Source: Caprella mutica
Taxonomy: Eukaryota > Arthropoda > Malacostraca > Amphipoda > Caprellidae
NCBI GenBank assembly: GCA_947561585.1
Contig: CANNZV010001029.1
Span: 124,001-188,000, forward strand
Length of the DNA: 64,000 nt
Direction: 5' to 3'
Part shown: one piece after another, positions 11,503-23,375 of the stretch
Numbering within the stretch: position 1 is the stretch's first letter
Layout: every line of letters starts with the position of its first letter
Notes under the pieces: model-generated
The model's database searches: none
Told to the model about the DNA's origin: nothing
Seen by the model: only the letters and a program-made list of their open reading frames with translations
Program-made: the position numbers and the translations under genes

Positions 11503-12170
11503 AATATAGTTTAACTTCTTTATAAAGTTCTGTATATAGTTAGTTTTAACTTCTTTATAAAGTTCTGTATATAGTTAGTTTTAACTTCTTTATAAAGTTC
11601 TGTATATAGTTAGTTTTAACTTCTTTATAAAGTTCTAACTGCATATAGTTAGTTTTAACTTCTTTATACAGTTCTAACTGTAAATAGTTAGTTTTAACTT
11701 CTTTATACAGTTCTAACTGTATATAGTTAGTTTTACCTTCTTTATAAAGTTCTAACTGTATATAGTTAGTTTTACCTTCTTTATAAAGTTCTAACTGTAT
11801 ATAGTTAGTTTTACCTTCTTTATACAGTTCTAACTGTATAAAGTTTTTTTTAACTTCTTTATAAAGTTATAACTGTATATAGTTAGTTTTAACTTCTTTA
11901 TATAGTTCTAACTGTATATAGTTAGTTTTACCTTCTTTATACAGTTCTAACTGTATAAAGTTTTTTTTAACTTCTTTATAAAGTTATAACTGTATATAGT
12001 TAGTTTTAACTTCTTTATATAGTTCTAACTGTATATAGTTAGTTTTAACTTCTTTATACAGTTCTAACTGTATATAGTTAGTTTTAACTTCTTTATACAG
12101 TTCTAACTGTATATAGTCAGTTTTAACTTCTTTATATAGTTCTAACTGTATATAGTTAGTTTTACCTTCT
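11503..12170. repeat. 35- to 39-bp minisatellite, about 17-18 units
   Basis: The core is TTAGTTTTAACTTCTTTATA then (A/C)AGTTC, and later units add TAACTGTATATAG. The first units are 35 bp and later ones 39 bp, so a 4-bp expansion spread rightward. A subset with ACCTTC or with TTTTTTTTAAC recurs together at about 11840 and 11960, showing a block duplication of about 118 bp. Confidence 0.93.
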
Positions 12171-12399
12171 TTCACTATAAGTTAGGGTCTGAAATGTTCA
12201 GATCAAAAGATTGCAAAGAATAACTCTCACAACTTTGAACCTCGTCAGGGTCTCCTTCTGTAAATTTAATGGTCAGGATTTCTATCAATGGAAAAGATAG
12301 ACATGAAATATATAAAAAAATAAGGAGATGAAAACTCATGTGGAAGTTTAAACGTGAATGGAAATGATGAAGGAATTCACCACTTCATTATCTTTATTT

Positions 12400-12487
12400 A
12401 TTTGTATTGACTGTAAATAGATATTGTATGAATGTTCTTCACCGTAAGAGTTCATCCCTAAAGGAATATTATTTGTATTGACTGTAA
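12400..12487 (-). repeat. Single reverse unit of the 71-bp repeat
   Basis: Reverse complement of the unit arrayed at 1489-1854, with TTACAGTCAATACAAATAA at both ends of the unit, so a little over one unit is present. It shows that the repeat is dispersed, not only tandem. Confidence 0.88.
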
Positions 12488-12596
12488 GTAGAAATTACAT
12501 GTTTAATTGTTTATTCATTTATTGTACCCAAATTATTAAATTCAAAGCAGAATTACAATATAAATTGTAAGACTATTCCTACTTCATCTAACTAAA

Positions 12597-13058
12597 CCTC
12601 ATATCTCACTATATTAGTTACGGATATCTAACTACCACCTCATATCTCACTATATTAGTTACGGATATCTAACTACCACCTCATATCTCACTATATTAGT
12701 TACGGATATCTAACTACCACCTCATATCTCACTATATTAGTTACAGATATCTAACTAAACCTCATATCTCACTATATTAGTTACGGATATCTAACTAAAC
12801 CTCATATCTCACTATATTAGTTACGGATATCTAACTACCACCTCATATCTCACTATATTAGTTACAGATATCTAACTAAACCTCATATCTCACTATATTA
12901 GTTACGGATATCTAACTAAACCTCATATCTCACTATATTAGTTACGGATATCTAACTACCACCTCATATCTCACTATATTAGTTACAGATATCTAACTAA
13001 ACCTCATATCTCACTATATTAGTTACGGATATCTAACTACCACCTCATATCTCACTAC
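12597..13058. repeat. 40/41-bp minisatellite, about 11 units
   Basis: The unit is CCTCATATCTCACTATATTA then GTTACGGATATCTAACTA and either AA or CCA. The AA units are 40 bp and the CCA units 41 bp. ACAGAT replaces ACGGAT in some units. The pattern CCA-AA-AA-CCA-AA-AA repeats along the array, indicating a trimer-like higher-order unit of about 121 bp. The final unit is truncated at a pogo-like element. Confidence 0.94.
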
Positions 13059-13824
13059 AAGTAAAGCTCGTACAACGGACAATCTCAAAACGGATACCCT
13101 CCATAAAGGACAACAATTATCCATTCTAAGAGACATGCATCTCCTACAACGACCTCTCTAAAATATATGTTTTAAAATATGTACATATTCATTTTATTCA
13201 TATATTTATTGTATTCAGATGAATTACAATCAACAATTAATGCATTTTTTACGGACTTTCAATAATTTGATTTAGTTACATATTTCCTTCACATTTCCTT
13301 CGATTAGAATAATTCCGTAGACAAAAAAAAAGAGGTGTATTTTTTTCATTTGAATTGTTAGATTTGGCAGGTAAACTCAAGCTGAAATTCCGTGTTGTTG
13401 AAGAAGACAGTAACAAGTGATATGTTTTGTTCTGTTTTGGATTCATTGTTGACCAAACAAAGAAATAAGAATCAGGAAATGAAATAATTTATTGTAACAT
13501 TGTGTTCAGTTGAATTAAAGATTATGGTTTATGTTATGTAATATGTAAATTAGTTTGTACCTACATTGATATTTATGTATGCAAGTGAAGATACAATATA
13601 TTTCCGTTTATATCATATTCTGTAGTACTTTCGACAAGTAGGTATACCTGGCTTATAGCATTAAAATGTACCTTCATTAGTGTTTCTTTCAAATGTTGTT
13701 AAAGAAAATTTTCAAAGTTAAAATCCCCAACTGAAGTAAATTCTCAGACCGCATAGCGTCCATTGATTGGTATAGCGACCACTTTTTTCCTGTACATGTA
13801 CTGTCCGTTATACCAGTTTTACCA
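13058..13824. mobile_element. Pogo/Tigger-like deletion derivative
   Basis: The left end reads AAGTAAAGCTCGTACAACGG followed by ACA. The right end in reverse complement reads GGTAAAACTGGTATAACGGA followed by CAG. Both resemble pogo/Tigger-type ends (CAGTAAAACCTCG.TA.AACGGACA), and each has a second subterminal copy of an ACGGA or GTCC word (AACGGATACC on the left, GCGTCCATTG on the right). The 767-bp interior has no transposase that I can read. It sits exactly between two tandem arrays that share ACCTCATATCTC.CTACA. A clean TA duplication could not be shown. Confidence 0.55.
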
Positions 13825-13850
13825 TCATTTGAATAACAAAAATATAACAA

Positions 13851-14230
13851 ATACCTCATATTTCTCTACAACCTCATAACTCTCTACAACCTCATATCTC
13901 TCTACAACCTCATATCTCTCTACAACCTCATATCTCTCTACAACCTCATATCCCTCTACAACCTCATATCCCTCTACAACCTCATATCTCTCTACAACCT
14001 CATATCTCTCTACAACCTCATATCCCTCTACAACCTCATATCTCTCTACAACCTCATATCCCTCTACAACCTCATATCTCTCTACAACCTCATATCTCTC
14101 TACAACCTCTTATCTCTCTACAACCTCATATCTCTCTACAACCTCATATCTCTCTACAACCTCTTATCTCTCTACAACCTCATATCTCTCTACAACCTCT
14201 TATCTCTCTACATCCTCATATCTCTATATA
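13851..14230. repeat. 18-bp minisatellite, about 21 units
   Basis: The unit is ACCTCATATCTCTCTACA, with ATCCCT and CTTATC variants. The last 18 bases of the 40-bp array across the pogo-like element (ending near 13059) read ACCTCATATCTCACTACA, one mismatch from this unit. Confidence 0.95.
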
Positions 14231-15390
14231 TATCTTACTCATCCAATCTAAGTGGATGAGAGAGTAGCAGTAATAAGGTAATTACCGTATCCATGATACA
14301 TCCCCTACATTAGGGATAACGAGTGAAGGTAATTAATTCCAGTATTCAGGAGATTAAACAATGAACGGCAAGGGCTGCCAACTGTGATACACCTTAATCT
14401 GCAGGGCTACCAACCTTGCAGATGCAGTTGCTGTATCGAAACATCTTCTGTTTTGAGTGACTGCAAGATGGGGAATATTTGATTACTGACTGTCATGTGG
14501 ATTGAGTTGTTTCAACAATAGGGCTTGGTATCTAAATGATACACGGAATGTAGGAATGGGAATGGAAATACAATACCAATGGGAATGACTATACACTTAT
14601 CTTCTTCTAGGCTCTCTGACAGTTTCTATATGACTCTGTCTTACAGAATACAGTATCTGGTGTGGACACGCGAAACTGCACAACATGTTCTATATCCACC
14701 ACTAGGCTTGATGGATATCTTCATCAGCCAAGTCTTGCGATGGTTGCCTACAGGAGTAAGAGAGGAAGCCATCCCCCTCCTCATCCAGGGACCTATCCTG
14801 TCCCGTAAATTTATTTATATTTTCCCGTGAGCGAAGCGTGAGTGACAGACAACTTGGGATAGTTAGAACAGACCCTCATCAATTCAATAAACCTCTCATC
14901 TGATCCGAATACTCTTCCCAAAACTCCACCCGAATTCGATCCTAAGAAAGCTCTACTTTCATTCCTCCAATTTCCATTGGTTCTCAAACCACCTGTACCT
15001 AGGTAGGTTGTTTCCAATTTTGCCTTCGACCAATGCAGTTATGCAAATTATCTCACTGATTCGGATAAGTTCCTAGGATCCTCGTTATTCAACGACAGAA
15101 AAGATACACAACTTGGAAAACTGTTAATTCGAAACCTCCAAAGCTAATAATTTCTATAACGTTGACTGCAATATACATATGGCCAAGAAAGAACAGGGAG
15201 GAATTGACTACCATCACCAAATGCATGCTGTGTAACATAATTTGACAAGATTACCTTTTTCTCACAAGTAATAAATATCATTGTTAAACAACTTATAAAA
15301 ACCACAAACACTTGAGCACACCACTTTATTAATAAACTACAAGTTACAGTCCGGTCTACCTATTTTACAACTACACGTATACAGTATATA
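14231..15390. other. Unique sequence, no gene recognised
   Basis: Less AT-rich than its surroundings. Frames of 83 codons (14579-14830, plus) and 68 codons (14811-15017, minus) resemble no family I recognise, have no visible splice or promoter context, and may be chance. This is one of the few stretches where an unrecognised exon could hide. Confidence 0.35.
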
Positions 15391-15417
15391 TCACAGAGAC
15401 ACTTTTCTCTGATGGTA
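15391..15417. repeat. Isolated unit related to the 32-bp array
   Basis: TCACAGAGACACTTTTCTCT then GATGGTAC differs at only a few bases from the unit at 22228-23155, 7 kb away and in the same orientation. Confidence 0.65.
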
Positions 15418-16214
15418 CCGTGTCTTCAAAATTCTACAATAACATTCACTGTTACAGTCAGTTTTAGTCTATTCCCTTTGTTCCATTTTGATTTAATTTT
15501 CTATATCTTTTTTAATGTATTTTCCTTTCAACTTCAAACGATTGAGTTTTACATGAAAATTCTCCATTGAAAATAGCATCTGGAAGTAAGAAATAGAAAG
15601 CGCTTTTTCTGCAGCTTATTTTCCAATATTGAGCCACTGTAAACACTCGCACAGCATCAAGGGATGCTCTCATTTGATCTTTGTATGTTTTACCTGCCTT
15701 TGATGTTAGGGTGGGGATTTGTAAACATGTTGATTATGCCCCGTACACACTGTCAAACACTTCGTCAAACTGTTTGTTTAAAATTGTTAGTTTTAAAATC
15801 GTTTGATTATAGTTATGTCAAACACTAAATCCAATTTGTTGGACTTGGAAATTGAAGAAACAATAGAATTGAAAACTAAGTTATATTGCGTCATTTGAAA
15901 TGAAGGTGATTACTTATGAGTCATCTGACATACGATAGTGCATATGAGTAATTTCTTGACGAATTTAATTAAATCTTAATCAATTTGCAGTATTTAGATT
16001 TCAAACCTATGTTTGACAAACAACTGAATTGCTTGATGACACTGTTTGAAGATTTTATTCTCAATTTTTGACAATTGCACACTGTCAAACACTATAGGTA
16101 GTGAGTGCTATTTGTGTTACTGAAATTAAAATTTTCATGAAGTTTAATTACCAATCAATATTCATGTATAAAAAAATTCAACTAAAAAAATTTATGGAAA
16201 AATTTATTTTCTGG
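15418..16214. other. Unique sequence with a TGTCAAAC word cluster
   Basis: ACACTGTCAAACACT occurs near 15746 and 16079, with further TGTCAAAC or GTTTGACA words near 15826, 16012 and 16048 and just past the TIR element at 17553. Such words occur in insect MITE ends, so this could be an old MITE interrupted by the 16217-17546 insertion, but I cannot define its termini. Confidence 0.4.
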
Positions 16215-16216
16215 TA

Positions 16217-17546
16217 GGGTCGGACAGGGTATCTCTGCGAATACCCTTTTTATGGGGTATCACTCCGCACCCCTTATAATTTTAAAACCACTTGTTTTAG
16301 CCTAAAACTGATTGCACCATCATTTCAAGCATCTTCTTTTCTCCCATAAACATTATGAAGCACCATTATCCTATCAGTATTTCTAGAGTTAAGTGGTAGT
16401 GCTCTCAAAACGATCTGAAAAAAGTTTGCGCTGGTGATTTTTAAATCCTGCAAAATCTCCAATAACTCTACAACCAGGATTTATAGATTCATATTGTTTT
16501 GACATGTTAGCACAAACAATAACAGTTACATTATGTCAAATTTTCGACTTCTCAGTTCCAACGGTTTTCCTGCCACAACCGTGCGCAGTGATACCCCAGA
16601 AAATTTAGAGGTAGAGGGGTATCACTGCGCATCATTAATAACCTTACTTCTATGTAAATAAATATAGAAATTATGAATTTTTAGCTCTTAACAAAGGCAT
16701 AAATATTGAATAAGGTGTTATAATTAATTATAAATTTGATTAACAATAAACTTACGATCGTAGTAGCTATGCAACTTGATGTTTGATGTGGGGGTATTAA
16801 AATAGGGAGAGTGGGTGTTTAGGCGGGGGTTTATAAGTTTTTTTAATTAAATTAAATGTTTTTTTGAATAAAATGCTTATTAACAATAAACGTACGATCG
16901 TATTATATTACTTGAAGTAAGTAGTTAACTAGTTGCGTAAAATTTAAATGTTAAATTTGTTGCAGATTCATTAGATATGTGTTTAAAAAGCAAGGGACAA
17001 GAGATTGGGGAGAGGGCATGTAGAGAGGGAAACACAGACGTTTAGATGAGGGGGAGGAGGATTTGATGTGAGAGAGGGGAAAATTGATGGGGGAGAGGAA
17101 GAAATAGATGGGGAAGAGGGAGATTTAGATGGGAAGAGAGGGAAATTTCGATGAGGAGAGAGTGTGACTAAAATGGTAGGAGAGGGGGATTTAGATGGGA
17201 GGAGAGGGATATTTAGATGGGTCAAAAAGAAGGTTTAGATAGGGAGTGGATGAGTATTAAAATGAGGACAGGAGGTATTTAGGTGGAGGAGAGAAGTGCT
17301 GTATTTATGCAATGTGCAGTAATACCCCTGCATGTGCGCAGTGATACCCCGATGCACTCACTAAAAGTTACGCACAAAAAAATGCCAATAAGTATTTTAT
17401 CAATTCAGGTATTATTTCGAAACTGGTTGTGAACCATCCTCATTCATGACCATTTCATCACGAGAAAAAGAATTTCTCTATTATATTCAGTTTTTGAGTA
17501 AATACAGAGTTTGCGGGAATGTGCGCAGTGACACCCCGTCCGACCC
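16217..17546. mobile_element. 1.33-kb TIR element with a repeated GCGCAGTGATACCCC motif
   Basis: The left end is GGGTCGGACAGGGTATCTCT, then GCG. The right end in reverse complement is GGGTCGGACGGGGTGTCACT, then GCG. These are about 23-bp terminal inverted repeats with three mismatches. Both ends are flanked by TA, compatible with a TA target duplication. Inside, GTGCGCAGTGATACCCC or its complement recurs at 16254, 16581 (plus), 16615 (minus), 17313 and 17334, besides the two termini. No transposase frame is visible, so it is presumably non-autonomous and of unknown superfamily. Confidence 0.75.
17000..17280. repeat. Degenerate purine-rich repeat within the TIR element
   Basis: GGGGGAGAGGG...TTTAGATGGG-type units of roughly 25-33 bp, on the plus strand almost all purine apart from TTTAGATG. 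The 80-codon minus frame here (proline/serine rich) is a shadow of this composition. Confidence 0.6.
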
Positions 17547-17990
17547 TATAAATGTTTGACAGTTTTTATGAATTGTTTTGAAAGTAGGTAAAACAACCAC
17601 CAACAAAATACCAGCACAAACTTTGCCAGACTTGTTATGCTAAAATCACAAACAACTTTTTGTTCTACTTATCTAACGAAGAGGGGAGGTACTCTATTAC
17701 CGTGCACGATCAATTTACACAATGAAAAAAGGACTACTTGATAAATTAGTCAGTGTTTTTAAAGTTTTTCTAAAATTCGAACATGCTCACGTATATTTGC
17801 CAGTTTGTACCCGGATAATGTAATGGGAGTATAATATATTTAACTCTTCACTTATACAATATATGTTACAGGTGAAGAAATAGAACAATATTCCAAGATA
17901 GTGCAATTTGACAATGCATATTACTGTGTTTTATGATCAAAAAATAAAAGGACTTTCTCCATTTTCTACAATTTTATTTTAATATTTTGT

Positions 17991-18121
17991 AAAACAACCA
18001 TCATTTGTTGTTAATAATGTGCACAGTGAAGGGAAAAAGATCCATTATTTGTTGTTAATATGGGCACAGTGAAGGGGTAAAACAACCATCATTTGTTGCT
18101 AATAATGTGCACAGTAAAAGA
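17991..18121. repeat. About 45-bp repeat, three units
   Basis: Three units containing CCATCATTTGTTGTTAATAA followed by TGTGCACAGTGAAGGG, the middle one shortened. The flanking 17547-17990 holds nothing recognisable. Confidence 0.85.
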
Positions 18122-18896
18122 TTAATACAATTATGATAGAGTTATTCAAAGTTTAAATGATAAAAATTAGGCAATAAATTCTCTATTTTAGCCCCAGTAA
18201 CCTATAAGCTGGTTTTCATGTCTATCATTTTTTCACATAATTAGACATGATTCAATAAAATTAAAGATCTAAAATGTTAATATATGCATATTATGAGTAT
18301 CTTTCAAATAAATTAGATGTTAGTCAGAGCTCCCTGGAGACAATAGATCGTTATTTTTTGTGTTTACCAATGGATGTGTAAAAATATTAAAGGAAAGTTA
18401 TTATGGACAAAAAATATTGAAAAGTTGATTCGTTAAGATTCTATACTAGTTTTTAGTGAGAACTGGTTTCCGCAAACCAGTGAGAGTGAGTGAATTTTTG
18501 AGGGTTAGATTAGTAGGATTGAAATTAATTAATTAATATACATTAATTATTTATTATTTATACATATATATTAACTGTTGATATATATTAATTATTGTAT
18601 AGTTGGTGCAAAGTAATTACGTAAAATAAAAAATACGTATAACCATCCAATCACAACGAAGGAGGATAACACGTCTTAAGCATGTTATATAATATATATC
18701 ATTTCACGCGCATTCATACGGTTTCCAGTACAAATAAAATGGCGAACATTCAATTTGTGGTCACTTTCTCCGTAGATTTTTAGTTAGTGACTAACAAAGG
18801 TCTTATTGTTCGAGATGTGACCCTGAGACAATGAAATGAGTCAGACCTCTCTGTCTTAGATTGCGTTCTGTACACTGTTAAAGGATAGATCTTATC
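18122..18896. other. AT-rich sequence with a small perfect hairpin
   Basis: ACTGGTTTCCGCAAACCAGT near 18464-18483 is an 8-bp perfect stem with a four-base loop. No gene recognised around it. TTAATTAATATACATTAATT-type palindromes lie at 18520-18600. Confidence 0.4.
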
Positions 18897-19058
18897 TAGG
18901 GTAAGTTCCGAGTTATCGGATGGTTTCACATTTACGATCTTAGTAGAAATAAATATAACTCGTTATTTTAATTAAATTGAAGTTGATCTATATTTATTAT
19001 ATATTCTTATATGATCCGAAAATTGGAAAGTAGTAAACTATAAATTGGTGAAGTAACT
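18897..19058. repeat. Family B palindromic MITE, copy B1 (decayed)
   Basis: The left arm is AGGGTAAGTTCCGAGTTATC then GGATGGTTTCACATTTACGATC. The right arm is visible only as GATCCGAAAATTGGAAAG and a worn remainder to about 19058. The spacer is AT-rich. Confidence 0.6.
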
Positions 19059-19290
19059 CAAAGATTGCTTTAGGCTGCTTGGCTTTTTTTAAACCTCTAA
19101 AAGTTTCTAAATCAAAGGGTATGATTATAAGTAATACTTTGAATACCGTTAAAGTGCCGCCAATTACTTGAAAGGTACGAATGTAGAATTGGTAAACTCG
19201 TTACAGTTTCTTGGTGTAATTATTGACAGCAAGAGGAAGTAGGGAGAGCATCTTGCATACGTAGCAGGTAGGATGAGCAATTGCTGTGCT

Positions 19291-19773
19291 GTCCCAGGCA
19301 AGAGGGATTTATTACTGGGAAATTAATGCTATATCCCAGTAAATTAGGATTTATTACTGGGGTAGCTTAAGGGTTTATCCCAGGCAAGAAGGATTTATTA
19401 CTGGGATAATACGGGTTTATTCCAGGCAAGAAGGATTTATTCCTGGGATAATACGGGTTTATTCCAGGCAAGAAGGATTTATTACTGGGATAATACGGGT
19501 TTATTCCAGGCAAGAAGGATTTATTACTGGGATAATACGGGTTTATTCCAGGCAAGAAGGATTTATTCCTGGGATAATACGGGTTTATCCCAGGCAAGAA
19601 GGATTTATTACTGGGATAATAAGGGAATATCCCAGGCAAGAAGGATTTATTACTGGGATATTAAGGGTATATCCCAGGCAAGAAGGATTTATTACTGGGA
19701 TATTAAGGGTATATCCCAGGCAAGAAGGATTTATTACTGGGATATTAAGGGTATATCCCAGGCAAGAAGGATA
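19291..19773. repeat. 42-bp minisatellite, about 12 units
   Basis: The unit contains CCAGGCAAGAAGGATTTATT, ACTGGGATAATACGGG and TTTATT. Two variant blocks exist: an inner block with ATACGGGTTTATTCC, and a right block with ATTAAGGGTATATCC. CCCAGTAA and TTACTGGG are partly self-complementary, so each unit can fold. Reverse-oriented relatives lie at 29791-29920. Confidence 0.93.
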
Positions 19774-19942
19774 TTCTCTTTTTATTCCAGGGTACTATCC
19801 CCATTGCCGGGGATAAAGTATAAGTTACCTACTCCAGTCCATGCTAATTATTACCTCTTCACTGCGGTCTCATTAATCCACAACTTAAATATATTGATAG
19901 AATTTCTAGTCTGCAACTGAGGTTTGAAAAGATACTTTAAAA

Positions 19943-20890
19943 GGGAGGTCAAAGATTTAAAGGCCAGGGCTTTGAAGGTCAGAGCTTTTGATGTTGCTCT
20001 TAGAGGTCAAAAATTGAAAGTTTAAAACTCTATAGGTCAAAACTTTACTGATCAAAACTTTAGAGGTCAAAACTTTAGAGATCAAAAAGTTGAGAGGTCA
20101 AAAAGTTGAGAGATCAAAAAGTTGAGAGGTCAAAAAGTTGAGAGATCAAAAAGTTGAGAGGTCAAAAAGTTGAGAGGTCAAAAAGTTGAGAGGTCAAAAA
20201 GTTGAGAGGTCAAAATTATAGAGTTAAAAAAATTTAGAAGTCAAAACTTTAGATCCAAACTTTATAGGTCTAGACTTTAGAGGTCAAAACTTTTGAAGTC
20301 AAAACTTAAGAGATTAGAACATTAGAGGTCAAAACTTTAGAGATCAAAATTTTAGAGGTCAAAACTTTTGAAGTCAAAACTTAAGAGATCAGAACTTTAG
20401 AGGTCAAAATATTAGAGGTCAAAACTTTAGAGATCAGAACTTTAGAGGTCAAAATTAAGAGATTAGAACTTTAGAGGTAAAAACTGTAGAGGTCAAAATT
20501 TAAGAGATTAGAACTTTAGAGGTCAAAACTTTTGAAATCAAAACTTAAGGAATCAGAACTTTAGAGGTCAAAACTTTAGAGGTCAAACCTTTAGAGGTCA
20601 AAACTTTAGAGGTCAAAACTTTAGAGATCAGAACTTTAGAGGTCAAAACTGTAGAGGTTGAAATTTAAGAGATTAGAACTTTAGAGGTCAAAACTTTTGA
20701 AATCAAAACTAAAGAGATCAGAACTTTAGAGGTCAAAACTTTAGAGATCAAAACTTTAGAGGTCTTAACTTAAGAGATCAAAACTTTAGAGGTCAAAACT
20801 TAAGAGATTAGAACTTTAGAGATCAAAATTTTAAAGATCAAAAGTTTAAAGGTCAGACGTTTAGAGGTCAAACTTTCACAAAAGAGGTCA
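19943..20890. repeat. 15-bp minisatellite, about 60 degenerate units
   Basis: Built on AACTTTAGAGGTCAA with GAGATC and GTTGAGAGGTCAAAA variants. The AGTTGAGAGGTCAAA subtype is confined to 20078-20210 and is nearly perfect, a recent local expansion inside an older array. The 5' edge is more diverged. Confidence 0.93.
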
Positions 20891-21555
20891 TGCTGAACCG
20901 TTGGTCCAATATATCACTTAGTAAATATTTCGCTATTTAAAAACTGCATCAATTCAATAAAATGATTTGACATGATTATTTCAAGGACATAATAAATAGC
21001 AATATTCCAGAACATTTTTTAATGATTTGTTTCATTAGTAACATTTCGATTCTAAACACCAACCCTGTACCAAATTCTGAGGAACTTTCCTATTTGTTGC
21101 CATAAGCTTCGCAACCTAATTCCCTCATGTTTGAAAGAAAGAAATTTCCACAATGTTTTTAAAGTTAACGTGAGGTGTTTCTTTTTAAATGATTGAAAAA
21201 TTATGTTGCTGTTATTTTCAATTTGGAAATCCAATAAAGTATATTAATATTTAACGCGTAAATGTTCAATGTAACAAAAGGTCATTTTTGAAAGTGTGAT
21301 GAAAACTGTCAAAAAAGTAGGATTTACCTAATTTTTTTATTCAACGTAGCCTTACTAATATCTAATTAATATTTAATTTGTTTATAATCTTGATGTATAA
21401 ATTATAAGCTATGTGGTGCCACATTAATTGATTCGACCTGTATGCCAATTCAGGGGTTTGAATGGACTTGATTAAATTAGCTTATTTCTATATTTCTCTT
21501 CGTTATTACAATTTCACAATGCTGTATTCGTAGCCAAATCTTTTGAATAAGATAT
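20891..21555. other. Unique AT-rich sequence, no gene recognised
   Basis: Short minus frames at 21052-21234 and 21477-21677 show no family features; the second runs into family A. Confidence 0.4.
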
Positions 21556-21558
21556 ATA

Positions 21559-22101
21559 ACTAGACTATGTGGTGCACTCGGTAAAGCGCATACCTTCGCT
21601 GCTGCTTTGACCCGTTCTCTCCCAAAATTTAAGAAACTGCTAACTGGATAATGACCAATCGTCCCACCAAGTTTCATGCAATATGGTACAATACTTTTTG
21701 AGTTATTGAATTATAAATGACCTTGACCTTTGACTGGAACACTCCAAAAATTCTAACAGATGGTTCCTGGACATTGACCAATTGTACCATCAAATTTCAG
21801 ACAATTTGGTTGAAAACGTTTTGAGTTATTGAGTTACAAATGGCCTTGACCTTGATCTTTGACCCTTGAGCCGATCGCTCCCAAAATCTAACAAAATGGT
21901 TCCTGCATATTGACCAATCGTCCCACCAAGTTTCAAGCAATATGGTTCAATACTTTTGAGTTATAAATGGCCATGACCTTGACCTTTGACCGGGTCACTC
22001 CCAAAATTCTACCGAAGGGTCAATGGACATGGACCAATTGCTTCACCAAATTTCAGGCAACTTTGTTGCACACTTTTTCAGTTTGGCGAATAACAAGATG
22101 A

Positions 22102-22180
<79 letters not shown>

Positions 22181-22223
22181 ACGACGGCTAAAATATGACC
22201 TTCCAGCATTCTGCGAAGGTAAT
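21559..22223 (+). repeat. Family A modular element, copy A2 (full length)
   Basis: The best-preserved copy. The head reads ACTATGTGGTGCACTCGGTA then AAGCGCATACCTTCGC. TGGTGCACTCG fits the tRNA A-box consensus TRGYNNANNNG, and CTTTGACCC downstream is a 7/9 match to the B box, but the gap of about 24 nt is short. Four modules follow in the order type A, B, A, B. The tract of uninterrupted ATAA units spans about 22100-22168. The 3' hairpin is CCTTCCAGCATTCTGCGAAGG at 22199-22219. A 32-bp minisatellite starts within a few bases of the end. Confidence 0.87.
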
Positions 22224-22227
22224 CATA

Positions 22228-23155
22228 GATAGTACATCATCACAGTGACTCTTTTCTCTGATAGTACATCATCACAGTGACTCTTTTCTCTGATAGTACA
22301 TCATCACAGTGACTCTTTTCTCTGATAGTACATCATCACAGTGACTCTTTTCTCTGATAGTACATCATCACAGTGACTCTTTTCTCTGCTAGTACATCAT
22401 CACAGTGACTCTTTTCTCTGCTAGTACATCATCACAGTTACTCTTTTCTCTGATAGTACATCATCACAGTGATTCTTTTCTCTGATAGTACATCATCACA
22501 GTGACTCTTTTCTCTGATAGTACATCATCATAGTGACTCTTTTCTCTGCTAGTACATCATCACAGTGACTCTTTTCTCTGATAGTACATCATCACAGTGA
22601 CTCTTTTCTCTGATAGTACATCATCACAGTGACTCTTTTCTCTGATAGTACATCATCACAGTGACTCTTTTCTCTGGTAGTACATCATCATAGTGACTCT
22701 TTTCTCTGGTAGTACATCATCACAGTGACTCTTTTCTCTGATAGTACATCATCACAGTGACTCTTTTCTCTGATAGTACATCATCACAGTGACTCTTTTC
22801 TCTGATAGTACATCATCACAGTGACTCTTTTCTCTTGTAGTACATCATCACAGTGACTCTTTTTTCTGCTAGTACATCATCACAGTGACTCTTTTCTCTT
22901 GTAGTACATCATCACAGTGACTCTTTTCTCTGCTAGTACATCATCACAGTGACTCTTTTCTCTGATAGTACATCATCACAGTGACTCTTTTCTCTGATAG
23001 TACATCATCACAGTGACTCTTTTCTCTGATAGTACATCATCACAGTGACTCTTTTCTCTGATAGTACACCATCACAGTGACTCTTTTCTCTGATAGTACA
23101 TCATCACAGTGACTCTTTTCTCTGATAGTACACCATCACAGTGACTCTTTTCTCC
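22228..23155. repeat. 32-bp minisatellite, 29 units
   Basis: The unit is ATAGTACATCATCACAGTGA then CTCTTTTCTCTG. Period 32 is constant along the array. Variant first bases (CTAG, GTAG, TGTAG) and CACCATC units mark subsets. It begins directly at the 3' end of family A copy A2. Confidence 0.97.
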
Positions 23156-23375
23156 ATCACTTCTGTTCCAGTTCTCTTCAATCCACGGTATCAGAGCTAA
23201 TTTATTTAATGACTCAATCGGCCGAAACACAGACTATACCAACAGTTCCTAGATTGATGTCAGGCGTTAGTTCTTAAGCCTTCTCGTAAATTAACCCGTC
23301 GGTCGAACAGTTCGAATTCGACCTTTTCAAACCGGTCGGAAATCTTTCATCGACGATAGATAAATTCGATGATGA

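Noticed and set aside
14579..14830. 83-codon plus frame in unique sequence
   Set aside because: No domain, signal or splice context recognised; length is within chance for this GC content. Listed as unassigned sequence.
15739..16100. Complete MITE with TGTCAAAC ends
   Set aside because: The two best words are in the same orientation and no pair of inverted ends with duplications could be defined.
21565..21620. tRNA gene in the family A head
   Set aside because: The A box fits, but the B-box match is partial, the spacing is short, and no cloverleaf stems were found. At most a tRNA-derived or accidental promoter-like head.
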